Positions 37,101 through 46,359 of a stretch of DNA of 64,000 nucleotides are shown piece after piece. Origin of the DNA: Xanthomonas dyei. GTDB taxonomy: Bacteria; Pseudomonadota; Gammaproteobacteria; Xanthomonadales; Xanthomonadaceae. The first letter of the stretch is position 1; every line of letters begins with the position of its first letter. A model generated the notes under the pieces. That model saw only the letters and a list, made by a program, of their open reading frames with translations. It was not told where the DNA came from and searched no databases. The translations under genes and the position numbers were made by a program. The DNA lies in assembly GCF_002939865.1 (NCBI RefSeq), contig NZ_MDEE01000010.1, forward strand, positions 1 through 64,000. Direction: 5' to 3'.

Positions 37101-38294
37101 GTGAGCAACGACACTTTGCGTCTGCGCGCCTTCACCGCCTGCGCGGCGATCTGCCTGGCACCGGCGGCGCGCGCGGCCGATGACGCGGGCCCGGTCACCG
37201 CCGAACTGGGCGGACGGGTGCACTGGGATTTCACCATGTTCGACAACGACGACCGCGGCACGCCCGAGCGCAACGACACCCAGTTCCGCCGTGTGTGGCT
37301 CGATGTGGCAGGCAAGTTCTATGGCTTCAATTACAAGGCCGAGGCCGAATTTGCCGGCCTGCAATACGAAGCCGGCGGCCGCGGCATCCTGGCGCGCGAT
37401 GTGTACATCGCCAAGAAGTTTTCCGCCGGTACGCTGACCGTGGGCCAGTTCAAGCAATACTTTTCGCTGGACGATCGCACCGGGTCCAACTATGGCCCGT
37501 TCCTGGAACGCGGCTATGCCTCCACCACGCTGGCGCCGATCTATCGCAAGGCCATTTCCTGGCAGGCCAATCGCCCGGATGCCACCTGGTCCACGGCGCT
37601 CTACAGCCTGGAAAGCATCGACAACTCGTCCACCAAGGGCGGCGCGCTGGGCACACGTCTGACCTTTGCACCGGAGATGGGCGAAGCGCGCCTGCGTCAC
37701 CTCGGCATTTCATTGGCGCATGAGCGCTATTCGCATCCGGGCAGCGACGGTGCGGCATCGCTGTTGATCCGCCCGCGCCCGGAAAACGACCTGGCCAACA
37801 ATAGCCGCATCACGCTGGCGCGGTTTGCCGATGGCCGCGATACCGACTTCGACAAGTGGTCGTTGGAATATGCCGAAGTCCTTGGCCCCTGGTCGTGGCA
37901 GAGCGAATTCAGTGGCGGCCTGCTCGACGATGGCAGCCAGCACGCCAAGGTGTTGGCAAGCTATGGCCTAGTCAGCTGGTTCGTGACCGGCGAATCGCGC
38001 GGCTACGATCGCAAGACCGGCCGGTTCAGCCGTATCAAAACGCCCAATCGCCCCAGCGGCGCGTTCGAGCTTGCATTGCGCTACGACTACATGCGCGGCG
38101 ACCAACATCTGGATGGCCAGCCCAACTTTATAGATGCCAGCACGCAGTCGTGGACCTTGGGTGGCAACTGGTATTTCAAGCCTAATCTGCGCGTCATGCT
38201 CAACGTGATCGACAGCCGTAACCGCGACCGCACGATGAATGCGTTGGTCGATCACACGCTGGCGGTCACCGGCCGGTTTCAGTACGACTTCTGA
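37101..38294 (+). CDS. OprP/OprO-family outer membrane porin, citrate-locus copy
   Basis: The 397-residue protein has a signal peptide ending PAARA and a beta-barrel closing with VTGRFQYDF. The matching segments RRVWLDVAGKFYGFNYKAEAEF and LTVGQFKQYFSLDD belong to the phosphate-selective porin family. I prefer GTG 37101 because GGGAGG lies just before it; ATG 37083 has no visible ribosome binding site but is also open, giving six more residues. It is divergent from tctD and precedes the CitMHS gene by 220 bp, so it likely admits citrate or related anions. Confidence 0.87.
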   Translation: MSNDTLRLRAFTACAAICLAPAARAADDAGPVTAELGGRVHWDFTMFDNDDRGTPERNDTQFRRVWLDVAGKFYGFNYKAEAEFAGLQYEAGGRGILARDVYIAKKFSAGTLTVGQFKQYFSLDDRTGSNYGPFLERGYASTTLAPIYRKAISWQANRPDATWSTALYSLESIDNSSTKGGALGTRLTFAPEMGEARLRHLGISLAHERYSHPGSDGAASLLIRPRPENDLANNSRITLARFADGRDTDFDKWSLEYAEVLGPWSWQSEFSGGLLDDGSQHAKVLASYGLVSWFVTGESRGYDRKTGRFSRIKTPNRPSGAFELALRYDYMRGDQHLDGQPNFIDASTQSWTLGGNWYFKPNLRVMLNVIDSRNRDRTMNALVDHTLAVTGRFQYDF

Positions 38295-38514
38295 TGCACT
38301 GCTGCGTGGCGCCACGGTTCCAAACGTATGTCGGCAGGCGTCGCCGCGATGCGGCGCAAGCGCCGTGCACGCACGAAGATTGTCGCTTTTGCCATTGCGG
38401 CAGTGACGCAATGAGCAGCATTTTTACGTTTCTTGTGTATCACCACTGCGCCGTCTCCTGCGCAACGGTGCGCTCCACCCTCTCCCTGCTGCACGCCCCA
38501 AAGGATTTGCCCGC

Positions 38515-39843
38515 ATGCTGACCGCGCTCGGTTTCGGAATGGTGATCACCTTCATGTACCTGATCATGAGCAAGCGGCTGTCGCCGCTGGTGGCTCTGAT
38601 CACGGTGCCGATCGTGTTCGCACTGCTGGGCGGCTTCGGCACCGGCATCAACGACATGATGCTCGAGGGCATCAAGAAGATCGCGCCCACCGGCGTGATG
38701 CTGATGTTCGCCATCCTCTACTTCGGGGTGATGATCGATGCCGGGCTGTTCGATCCACTGGTCGGGCGCATCCTGCGGCTGGTCAAGGGCGACCCGCTGA
38801 AGATCGTGATGGGCACCGCGGTCCTGGCAATGCTGATCTCACTCGATGGCGACGGCTCCACCACCTACATGATCACCGTGTCGGCGATGCTGCCGCTGTA
38901 CCAGCGCCTGGGCATGAATGCGCTCAACCTCACTTGCGTGACCATCTTGGCCAGCGGCGTGATGAATCTCACTCCGTGGGGCGGCCCGACCGCACGCGCC
39001 GCTACTGCCCTGCACGTGGATGCGGGCGATGTGTTCGTGCCGCTGGTGCCGGCGATGTTGCTGGCGATTGCCGGCATCATCGCGCTGGCGTGGTATCTGG
39101 GCATGCGCGAGCGCCGCCGCCTGGGCGTGGTGCGCCTGCCGGCCGATGGCAATTGGCTGGACACCAGCATCCCCGAAGACAACGACGCCTTGCCGCGCGT
39201 GGAAGACACCGAGGACATGAAGCGTCCCAAGCTGCTGTGGGTCAATCTGATTCTGACCCTGGCGCTGATGGCCGCACTGGTGGTGGGCATCCTGCCGATG
39301 CCGGTGCTGTTCATGATCGGCTTCGCACTGGCATTGATGATCAACTACCCCAACCTGGCCGAACAACGCCGCCGCCTGGTCAATCACGCCGGCAACGTAC
39401 TGTCGGTGGTGTCGCTGATCTTTGCCGCCGGCATCTTCACCGGCATCCTGTCCAACACCGGCATGGTGGAAGCGATGTCGCGCAGTTTTCTGGCAGTGAT
39501 CCCGGACAGCTGGGGCCCGTATCTGGCGGTGATCACGGCGATCGTCAGCATGCCGTTTACGTTCTTCATGTCTAACGACGCGTTCTACTTCGGCGTGCTG
39601 CCGATCCTGTCCGAGGCGGCCGGCCACTACGGCATCACACCGGTGGAAATGGCCCGCGCCTCGCTTGCCGGCCAGCCGGTGCATCTGCTAAGCCCGTTGG
39701 TGCCCTCGACCTATCTGCTGGTCGGCCTGGCCAAGGTCGACTTTGCCGACCATCAACGCTTCACGCTGAAGTGGGCGGTGTTGATTTCGATGCTGATGCT
39801 TGGCGGCGGGTTGTTGTTTGGCTTGTTTCCGTTGGCGCGCTGA
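38515..39843 (+). CDS. citH: CitMHS-family citrate transporter
   Basis: The 442-residue polytopic inner-membrane protein has about twelve hydrophobic segments and the family's conserved loop SLDGDGSTTYMI (about residues 105-116). The ILASGVMNLTPWGGPTARAA segment is also characteristic. CitMHS carriers import metal-citrate complexes with protons. Citrate uptake by a protein called CitH has been described in Xanthomonas, and the neighbouring TctDE system supports this assignment. Start MLTALGFGMVITF is standard. Confidence 0.88.
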   Translation: MLTALGFGMVITFMYLIMSKRLSPLVALITVPIVFALLGGFGTGINDMMLEGIKKIAPTGVMLMFAILYFGVMIDAGLFDPLVGRILRLVKGDPLKIVMGTAVLAMLISLDGDGSTTYMITVSAMLPLYQRLGMNALNLTCVTILASGVMNLTPWGGPTARAATALHVDAGDVFVPLVPAMLLAIAGIIALAWYLGMRERRRLGVVRLPADGNWLDTSIPEDNDALPRVEDTEDMKRPKLLWVNLILTLALMAALVVGILPMPVLFMIGFALALMINYPNLAEQRRRLVNHAGNVLSVVSLIFAAGIFTGILSNTGMVEAMSRSFLAVIPDSWGPYLAVITAIVSMPFTFFMSNDAFYFGVLPILSEAAGHYGITPVEMARASLAGQPVHLLSPLVPSTYLLVGLAKVDFADHQRFTLKWAVLISMLMLGGGLLFGLFPLAR

Positions 39844-39851
39844 TCGCGCGC

Positions 39852-39997
39852 CGGGAATGGGGAATCGGAAATGGGGAATCGTAAGAGCGGCGCTGTGCTG
39901 TCGTGACGGTTCCTGACCTCCACATGGAGAACGCCGGCCGCAAAGGCGGCTTCCTGCTCTACCGATTCCCCACTCCCGATTCCCCATTCCCAACTCC
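39852..39997. repeat. GGGAATGGGGAATCG long inverted repeat between citH and the PhaB-like gene
   Basis: Left arm 39852-39882 (GGGAATGGGGAATCGG, then ATGGGGAATCGTAAGAG) and right arm 39961-39997 (CGATTCCCCACTCCC, CGATTCCCCATTCCC) are complementary. They may act as a terminator for citH. The right arm ends just before the ribosome binding site of the next gene. Confidence 0.75.
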
Positions 39998-40012
39998 AAA
40001 GGAGTTACACCA

Positions 40013-40753
40013 ATGACGCTTCGCATCGCATACGTCACCAGCGGCATGGGCAGTGTCGGCACCGCGATCTGCCAGAAGCTGGCGCGCAGCGGGCACACCG
40101 TGGTTGCCGGTTGCGGGCCCAATTCGCCGCGTAAGTCGGCCTGGTTGCGCGAGCAGCGCGAGCAGGGCTTCGACTTCGTCGCCTCCGAAGGCAATGCCGC
40201 CGATTGGGATTCCACGGTGGCGGCCTTTGCCAAGGTCAAGGCCGAAGTCGGCGAGATCGATGTGCTGGTCAACAACGCAGGCGGTAGCCGCGACACCTTG
40301 TTCCGCCAGATGACGCGCGACGACTGGAATGCAGTGATCGCCAGCAACCTGCATTCGCTGTTCAACATCTCCAAGCAGGTGGTGGATGGCATGACGTCGC
40401 GCGGTTGGGGGCGCATCGTCAACATCGGCTCGGTCAGTGCGCACAAGGGCCAGATCGGGCAAATCAACTTCGCCACCGCCAAGGCCGCGATGCATGGCTT
40501 CAGCCGTGCGCTGGCGCAGGAAGTGGCCTCGCGCGGGGTCACCGTCAACACCATTTCGCCCGGCTATATCGCCAGTGCATCGATCAGCAGTTTTCCGCCG
40601 GACGTGCTCGATCGCCTGGCCACCTCGGTGCCGATGCGTCGGCTGGGCAAGCCTGCAGAAGTCGCCGGCCTGTGCGCATGGCTGGCCTCCGACGATGCCG
40701 CCTATGTGACCGGCGCCGACTACGCGGTCAACGGCGGCCTGTATATGGGCTGA
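40013..40753 (+). CDS. PhaB-like acetoacetyl-CoA reductase homologue lacking the catalytic tyrosine
   Basis: The 246-residue short-chain dehydrogenase aligns along its length with acetoacetyl-CoA reductases: VTSGMGSVGTAIC near the N terminus, VNNAGGSRD (86-94), NIGSVSAHKGQIGQ, and C-terminal TGADYAVNGGLYMG. Lys157 and Ser140 of the catalytic triad are present, but the tyrosine expected at residue 153 is Phe (TTC at 40469-40471 in INFATAK). The glycine motif is also altered (TSGMGSVG rather than TGGMGGIG). Normal SDR reduction should be severely impaired, so the protein may have lost or changed activity. AAGGAG precedes the ATG. No phaA or phaC is nearby. Confidence 0.85.
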   Translation: MTLRIAYVTSGMGSVGTAICQKLARSGHTVVAGCGPNSPRKSAWLREQREQGFDFVASEGNAADWDSTVAAFAKVKAEVGEIDVLVNNAGGSRDTLFRQMTRDDWNAVIASNLHSLFNISKQVVDGMTSRGWGRIVNIGSVSAHKGQIGQINFATAKAAMHGFSRALAQEVASRGVTVNTISPGYIASASISSFPPDVLDRLATSVPMRRLGKPAEVAGLCAWLASDDAAYVTGADYAVNGGLYMG

Positions 40754-41158
40754 CACGGACAGTGGTCTGCAAGCGGTTGTCGGAGTGCACCTCGGCACGC
40801 GAGCCGCGATCACGCAACGCGACCAACCAAACGACGACGCGACCAGCAAACAGGAGCGGCCGATGCTCGGCATCGGCAGGTACGACCCATCACACTCCGG
40901 TTCCTGTATGCCACCCACACCCGCCTGGCAACCGCCCGCTACGTTTTGTTGCCGGTTCTTCGCCCAATGTCCGGATGCACAATGATGCGCTGTCCAGCCG
41001 CAGCACTCTCCCGGCACTCGCCACGCAACCGCGATCGCAAGGCTAGGACGCGTGTGCGCGATGGCGTTGCGCCGTTGCGCACAAGCGGCCGCCACTGCGC
41101 AAACGACGCGCCTCCAGTGCGAACTGATTACACTCTGGTTTTTCCGCAGTGCGCTGCC
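40754..41158. other. Intergenic region before suxR
   Basis: No coding sequence is supported; open frames are short or shadow extensions of suxR. I see no copy of the 14-bp sux operator here and no RNA gene. Confidence 0.5.
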
Positions 41159-42190
41159 ATGGCCAAACCCTCAGAACGCACCCCGCAGAATGCCCGCCCG
41201 CAGATGGCCGACATCGCCCGCATGGCGGGCGTGTCCGAGTCCACCGTGTCGCGCGCCCTTGCCGGCAGCCCAGTGGTGGCAGAGCGCACCCGCGCCTATA
41301 TCAAGCAGATTGCCGCCGACGCCGGCTACCAGGTCGACCCGGTCGCACGCAGCTTGCGTGCCAAACGCTCCAACACGGTGAGCGTTGCGGTGCCGATGAT
41401 GCACGCACTGGATCAACCGCTATCCGATCCGTTTCTGATGACCATGCTGGCGTTGCTGGCCGAAGAACTCACCGGGCGCGGCTACAGCATGCTGCTGTCC
41501 AAGCTGGACCGGCACCAGGATGGCTGGGTGGAACAGCTTGCCCGCGGCAGCCGCTCCGATGGCGTGATCGTGCTGGGGCAGAGTTCCGAACATGCCGCAC
41601 TGGACAAAGCCGCGCGTGATGGCCTGCCGATGGCCGTATGGGGCAGCCGCATCGACGGGCAGGCCTATATCAGCGTCGGCAGCGACAACTTCCAGGGCGG
41701 CGCGCTCGCCACCGAACACCTGATCGCCAGCGGCCGCAAGCGCATCGCGTTTCTGGGCGACGACCAGTTACCCGAAGTGGCGCCGCGGTTTGCCGGTTAC
41801 CGTCATGCATTGGAGCAGCACGGGCTGGAGTTCGATACCCGCCTGCATGCGCGCAGCCATTTCGTCAGCGAAGACGCCTACCGCCTCACCCGCGCCATGC
41901 TCAAGAAGACCGACCCGCCGGATGGACTGTTTGCGGCCTCCGATGTGATTGCCGTGGGCGCCATCCGCGCCCTGGTCGAAGCCGGCCATCGCGTGCCGCA
42001 GGACATCTCGCTGGTAGGTTTCGACGATATTCCGCTGGCCGCCTACAGCCAGCCACCGCTGACCACCGTGCGGCAGGATCTGGGCCTGGCCGCGCGCTTG
42101 CTGGTGGACCGGCTGCTGGCGCTGATCGCGGGCGAGGCGGTGCAATCGGTTGAAATGCCGGTGAAACTGGTGGTGCGCGAGTCGGCGTGA
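41159..42190 (+). CDS. suxR: LacI-family repressor of sucrose utilisation
   Basis: The 343-residue regulator has an N-terminal LacI helix-turn-helix (MADIARMAGV, VSESTVSRALAG) followed by a periplasmic-binding-protein-like sugar domain with LVGFDDIPLAAYSQPPLTTV near the C terminus. It adjoins the convergent suxC transporter gene and the suxA-suxB pair, in the arrangement of the sux locus described in Xanthomonas campestris. It probably represses suxC and suxA through the two TGCAATCGATTGTA sites between them. I start at MAKPSERTP (41159); the frame extends upstream without domain sequence. Confidence 0.92.
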   Translation: MAKPSERTPQNARPQMADIARMAGVSESTVSRALAGSPVVAERTRAYIKQIAADAGYQVDPVARSLRAKRSNTVSVAVPMMHALDQPLSDPFLMTMLALLAEELTGRGYSMLLSKLDRHQDGWVEQLARGSRSDGVIVLGQSSEHAALDKAARDGLPMAVWGSRIDGQAYISVGSDNFQGGALATEHLIASGRKRIAFLGDDQLPEVAPRFAGYRHALEQHGLEFDTRLHARSHFVSEDAYRLTRAMLKKTDPPDGLFAASDVIAVGAIRALVEAGHRVPQDISLVGFDDIPLAAYSQPPLTTVRQDLGLAARLLVDRLLALIAGEAVQSVEMPVKLVVRESA

Positions 42191-42193
42191 GGC

Positions 42194-42212
42194 TGGAATC
42201 GGGAATCGTAAG
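42194..42212. repeat. Single-arm GGGAATCG repeat remnant
   Basis: TGGAATCGGGAATCGTAAG just after the suxR stop repeats the left-arm sequence of the element at 39852-39997. No complementary arm follows, so it is a partial copy. Confidence 0.6.
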
Positions 42213-42284
42213 AGGGTGCGCGCTGTGCGGCGGCGGCGCGTTCACACTCGCTACTGTGGCCGGCATAACAACGCAAACGAGCGG

Positions 42285-43604
42285 TTACGCCGCGACAGCC
42301 TTGGGCTTGCGAATGCGCACGCATAGCATTGCCACCGCTGCAGCCAGCATCAATGCACCGGCCAGGCGGATCACATTGCGCGGGTCGCCGTGCAGCAACC
42401 GCTCGTAATACAGCGGCAGGGTGACGATCTGGATCAGCATCGGCAGCACGATAAACAGGTTGAACAAGCCCATGTACACACCGGTGCGCTCGGGCGGAAT
42501 GCTGTCGGCGAGCATCAGATACGGATTGCCCATCATGCTGGCCCAGGCCAGCCCGATTCCGATCATCGGCAACAACAACAACCAACGGTTCTCGATGCCC
42601 GGCAACACCCACATACCGACGCCGGCCGCCAGCAGACAGGCCGCGTGCGTGTATTTGGGGCCGAAGCGGCGCACCACCGGCACCATCGCAAATGCCGCCA
42701 GAAACGCGATGAAATTGTAGAACCCACCGATCTGCCCATTGACCAGACCGGCCTCGCGAAACCCGTGCGAGGTGGCGTCGGTGGTGCCGAACAAGGTGGT
42801 CGACAGCGACAGCACGATGTACTGCCAGTAGCAGAAAATCCCGTACCACTGGAACAACATCACCGGCGCCAGCTGACGCATGGTTGGCGGCATCGCGCGC
42901 AGGGCGCTGCCGATTTCGCGCACCGTTGCGCCCAGCCCTGCACCGGTCTGACGCATGCGCGCGATCTCTGCCGGCGCGATTGCAGGCTCGCGCACGCTGC
43001 GCGCGGTGAGCAGGATGGACGCGGCCGAAAACCCCGCACCGATCACGAACGCAGCAATGGTGACGTAGGGAATATGGTGCGCGTTGGCGGCATCCTGATT
43101 CATGCCGAACCACACCAGCAGCGGCGGAGTCAGATACGCCAACGTCTGCGCCAGGCCGGTGAACGCGCTCTGCGTGAGATACCCGAGTGGCCGCTGAGGT
43201 GGTGCGAGCACGTCGCTGACCAACGCACGGTAGGGCTCCATCGCCACGTTGTTGGCCGCATCCAGCACCCACAGCAGGCACACCGCCATCCACAGCGCGG
43301 TGCTGAACGGCATCGCCAGCAGGCACAGGCTGCACACCAGCGCGCCCACCACCATGTACGGCATGCGGCGGCCCCAGCGCGTGACCGAGCGGTCGCTCCA
43401 CGCGCCAACGAATGGCTGCAGCACCAGCCCGGTGATCGGGCCGGCCAGCCACAGATACGGCAGGCTGGCGTGGTCGGCGCCCAGGTAGTTGTAGATCGGG
43501 CTCATGTTGCTTTGCTGCAACCCGAAGCTGTACTGCACACCGAAGAAACCGGCGTTGAGCGCCAGGATGCGCGCGAAAGAGAGCGAAGGAGCGGTCGACG
43601 ACAT
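42285..43604 (-). CDS. suxC: MFS sugar transporter of the sux locus
   Basis: The 439-residue inner-membrane protein has twelve predicted helices and belongs to the MFS/GPH-type sugar:cation symporters. The loop SDRSVTRWGRRMPYMV between helices 2 and 3 is characteristic. It should import sucrose across the inner membrane after SuxA brings it across the outer one. The start at 43604 (MSSTAPSLSFARILALNAGFF) is well supported; upstream frame is noncoding. It is divergent from suxA and convergent with suxR. A minus-strand TACAAT -10-like box lies inside operator 1. Confidence 0.92.
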   Translation of the reverse strand: MSSTAPSLSFARILALNAGFFGVQYSFGLQQSNMSPIYNYLGADHASLPYLWLAGPITGLVLQPFVGAWSDRSVTRWGRRMPYMVVGALVCSLCLLAMPFSTALWMAVCLLWVLDAANNVAMEPYRALVSDVLAPPQRPLGYLTQSAFTGLAQTLAYLTPPLLVWFGMNQDAANAHHIPYVTIAAFVIGAGFSAASILLTARSVREPAIAPAEIARMRQTGAGLGATVREIGSALRAMPPTMRQLAPVMLFQWYGIFCYWQYIVLSLSTTLFGTTDATSHGFREAGLVNGQIGGFYNFIAFLAAFAMVPVVRRFGPKYTHAACLLAAGVGMWVLPGIENRWLLLLPMIGIGLAWASMMGNPYLMLADSIPPERTGVYMGLFNLFIVLPMLIQIVTLPLYYERLLHGDPRNVIRLAGALMLAAAVAMLCVRIRKPKAVAA

Positions 43605-43665
43605 GCAAGGCCTTGGGCATCGGTGCGGCTCCCAGTGGCCGCAGCGCACTGTACCCTGCCGGTGA

Positions 43666-43679
43666 TGCAATCGATTGTA
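43666..43679. promoter_or_regulatory. SuxR operator 1 (candidate)
   Basis: TGCAATCGATTGTA, a near-perfect LacI-type palindrome, lies 62 bp upstream of suxC. On the minus strand it contains TACAAT, a plausible -10 box. An identical copy lies exactly 88 bp away. Binding by SuxR is inferred. Confidence 0.75.
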
Positions 43680-43753
43680 ACGCTGCGACGCAACACGCGG
43701 CAGCTGCGAAAATTGAGACTTCGCTTTCCGATTCAAATGTTGCAACGCAAGAT

Positions 43754-43767
43754 TGCAATCGATTGTA
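43754..43767. promoter_or_regulatory. SuxR operator 2 (candidate)
   Basis: The second identical TGCAATCGATTGTA lies 104 bp upstream of suxA and overlaps a possible -10 (TTGTAT) 17 bp after TTGCAA (43740-43745). Two sites at 88 bp spacing could allow a repression loop. Confidence 0.75.
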
Positions 43768-43870
43768 TTCGCGCGTATTACTGCGCTCGCACTGCAGGCC
43801 GCTCGGCCATTCCCTGGGAGGGGACGATGCAGGCGTCGGCATACCACCACCTGTGAGAGAGAGAATCGCG

Positions 43871-46324
43871 ATGTCCACCTTGCACACCCTGCGCCTGCAT
43901 GCCCTGGCCTGCGCGGTCGTTTCCTGCCTGTGCGCGCCCGCCGCGCTGGCCCAGGACACCGCCGCCGCACCCGCCACTCCGCCGGCTGCCGACAGCGCCG
44001 CGGTCAATCTGGATTCGGTGTTCGTCACCGGCACCTCCACCGCCACCACCAAATTGAAGTCCAGCGTGTCGGTCAGCACCGTCGGTGCCGAGGCGATCGA
44101 GCAGTCGGCGCCGCGTAGCACTGCGGAAATCTTCCGCAACATTCCAGGCATCCGCTCCGAGTCCAGCGGTGGCGAAGGCAACGCCAACATCGCCGTGCGC
44201 GGTCTGCCGGTGGCCTCCGGTGGCGCCAAGTTCCTGCAGCTGCAGGAAGACGGCTTGCCGGTGATGGAGTTCGGCGATATCGCCTTCGGCAACGCCGATA
44301 TCTTCCTGCGCTCGGATTTCACGATGGATCGCATCGAAGCCATCCGTGGCGGCTCGGCGTCGACGTTCACCAGCAATGCGCCCGGCGGCATCATCAACTT
44401 CATCAGCAAGACCGGCGACACCGAAGGCGGCAGCGTCGGCGTCAGTCGCGGTCTGGACTACGACAACACCCGCATCGACTTCAATTACGGCGCGCCGTTC
44501 GCCGAGCACTGGCAGTTCAACATCGGCGGTTTCTTCCGCCAGGGCGATGGCGTGCGCGATGCCGGCTACACCACCGACAAGGGCGGCCAACTCAAGGCCA
44601 ACCTCACCCGTCTGTTCGAGAACGGCTACGTGCGGGTGTACGGCAAATACCTCAACGACCGCGCCGCCGGCTATCTGCCTGTGCCCACCTCGGTGCGTGG
44701 CCGCGACGGCTCGCCGGACCTGGGTGGCTTCCCCGGGTTCGATCCCGGCAACGACACCTTGTACAGCCGCAATTTCCGCACCGATGTCGGCCTGGATGGC
44801 AACAACCAGCCGCGCCGCACCGACCTGGGCGACGGCATGCACCCGATCTCGCGCACCATCGGCGCCGAAGCGTGGTTCGACCTGGGCAGTGGCTGGAACC
44901 TGAGCGAGAAATTCCGCATCGCCGACAACAGCGGCCGCTTCGTCAGTCCGTTCCCGGCCGAAGTCACCGATGCTGCCTCGCTGGCATCGTCCATCGGCGG
45001 CGCTGGCGCGCAGCTGGTGCAGGCAGGCGGCCCGAATGCCGGCCAGGCCTACACCGGCAATGCCATCCGCACGCATCTGTTCAATGTCGCCATCAACGAT
45101 CTGGGCAACGTCACCAACGACCTGAGCCTCTCGCGCGAGTTCGATGGCGACGGCCGCACGCTGAATCTGCGCATGGGCTATTACAGCTCGCGCCAGACCA
45201 TCGACATGGACTGGACCTGGAACTCCTACGTGCAAAGCCTGGGTCGCGACTCGCGCCTGCTCAACGTGGTCGATGCCGGCGGCGTGTCGCGCTCGCAAAA
45301 TGGCTTGTACGCCTACGGCGTGCCGTTCTGGGGCGATTGCTGTAACACCCGTAGCTACGACGTGCGCTACGACGTCAACGCGCCCTATGTCGCACTGACC
45401 TTCGACAGCGGCAAGTTCAGCATCGACGGCAGCCTGCGTTACGACATGGGCGATGCGCGCGGCAACTACAGCGGCACCGCGATTGCGCAAAACCTGGACG
45501 TCAACGGCGATGGCGTGATCCAGCCGGTGGAACAGCGCGTGGCCACCGTGGACACCGCCAACGCACGCCCGGTGGACTACGACTGGAACTACCTGTCGTA
45601 TTCGTTGGGCAGCAATTACCTGATTAGCGACGACCTTGGCGCATTCGCACGCATCAGCCGCGGTGCGCGCGCCAACGCGGATCGCCTGTTGTTCGGCGTG
45701 GTGCGCGACGACGGCTCGGTGTCGTCCGATGAAGGCGTCAACGTGGTGCGCCAGGCCGAAGCCGGCTTGAAGTGGCGCCGCGACGGTCTGAGCCTGTTCG
45801 CCACCGCCTTCTCCGCACGCACCCAGGAACAGAACTTCGAAGTCACCAGCCAGCGCTTCTTCAACCGCAGCTACAAAGCGCACGGCGTAGAGCTGGAAGC
45901 CAGCTACCGCTACGAGGGCTTCACCGTCAACGGCGGCCTGACCTGGACCGATGCAGAAATTTCCCGCGACCAGATCACCCCGGAAAACACCGGCAATGTG
46001 CCGCGTCGTCAAGCCGACGTGATCTGGCAGCTCACCCCGAGCTATCGCGGCGACGGCTACCAGTTCGGCGTGAATCTGATCGGCACCACCGATGCCTATA
46101 CGCAGGATTCCAACCAGCTGAAGATGCCCGGCTATACGCAGGTCAACCTGTTCGGCGACTACCGCGTGACCGATTCGCTCACCGTCGCGCTCAACGTCAA
46201 CAACCTGTTCAACACCTTTGGCCTGACCGAAGCCGAAGAAGCCACGATTCCGGCCAACGGCATCATCCGCGCGCGTTCGATTGCCGGCCGCACCACCAGC
46301 ATCAGCCTGCGTTACGACTTCTAA
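43871..46324 (+). CDS. suxA: TonB-dependent sucrose receptor
   Basis: The 817-residue outer-membrane receptor has a signal peptide (ending APAALAQ), a TonB-box-like LDSVFVTGT near the mature N terminus, a plug domain with PRSTAEIFRNIPGIRSES and a 22-strand barrel ending SISLRYDF. In the sux locus it carries sucrose with high affinity, energised by TonB. It is followed after 35 bp by suxB and divergent from suxC across the two operators. Start MSTLHTLRLHAL at 43871; upstream frame is leader DNA. Confidence 0.94.
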   Translation: MSTLHTLRLHALACAVVSCLCAPAALAQDTAAAPATPPAADSAAVNLDSVFVTGTSTATTKLKSSVSVSTVGAEAIEQSAPRSTAEIFRNIPGIRSESSGGEGNANIAVRGLPVASGGAKFLQLQEDGLPVMEFGDIAFGNADIFLRSDFTMDRIEAIRGGSASTFTSNAPGGIINFISKTGDTEGGSVGVSRGLDYDNTRIDFNYGAPFAEHWQFNIGGFFRQGDGVRDAGYTTDKGGQLKANLTRLFENGYVRVYGKYLNDRAAGYLPVPTSVRGRDGSPDLGGFPGFDPGNDTLYSRNFRTDVGLDGNNQPRRTDLGDGMHPISRTIGAEAWFDLGSGWNLSEKFRIADNSGRFVSPFPAEVTDAASLASSIGGAGAQLVQAGGPNAGQAYTGNAIRTHLFNVAINDLGNVTNDLSLSREFDGDGRTLNLRMGYYSSRQTIDMDWTWNSYVQSLGRDSRLLNVVDAGGVSRSQNGLYAYGVPFWGDCCNTRSYDVRYDVNAPYVALTFDSGKFSIDGSLRYDMGDARGNYSGTAIAQNLDVNGDGVIQPVEQRVATVDTANARPVDYDWNYLSYSLGSNYLISDDLGAFARISRGARANADRLLFGVVRDDGSVSSDEGVNVVRQAEAGLKWRRDGLSLFATAFSARTQEQNFEVTSQRFFNRSYKAHGVELEASYRYEGFTVNGGLTWTDAEISRDQITPENTGNVPRRQADVIWQLTPSYRGDGYQFGVNLIGTTDAYTQDSNQLKMPGYTQVNLFGDYRVTDSLTVALNVNNLFNTFGLTEAEEATIPANGIIRARSIAGRTTSISLRYDF

Positions 46325-46359
46325 GGACCCCGCGCCGGGCCCAGGCCCGGCGGCTTCCA

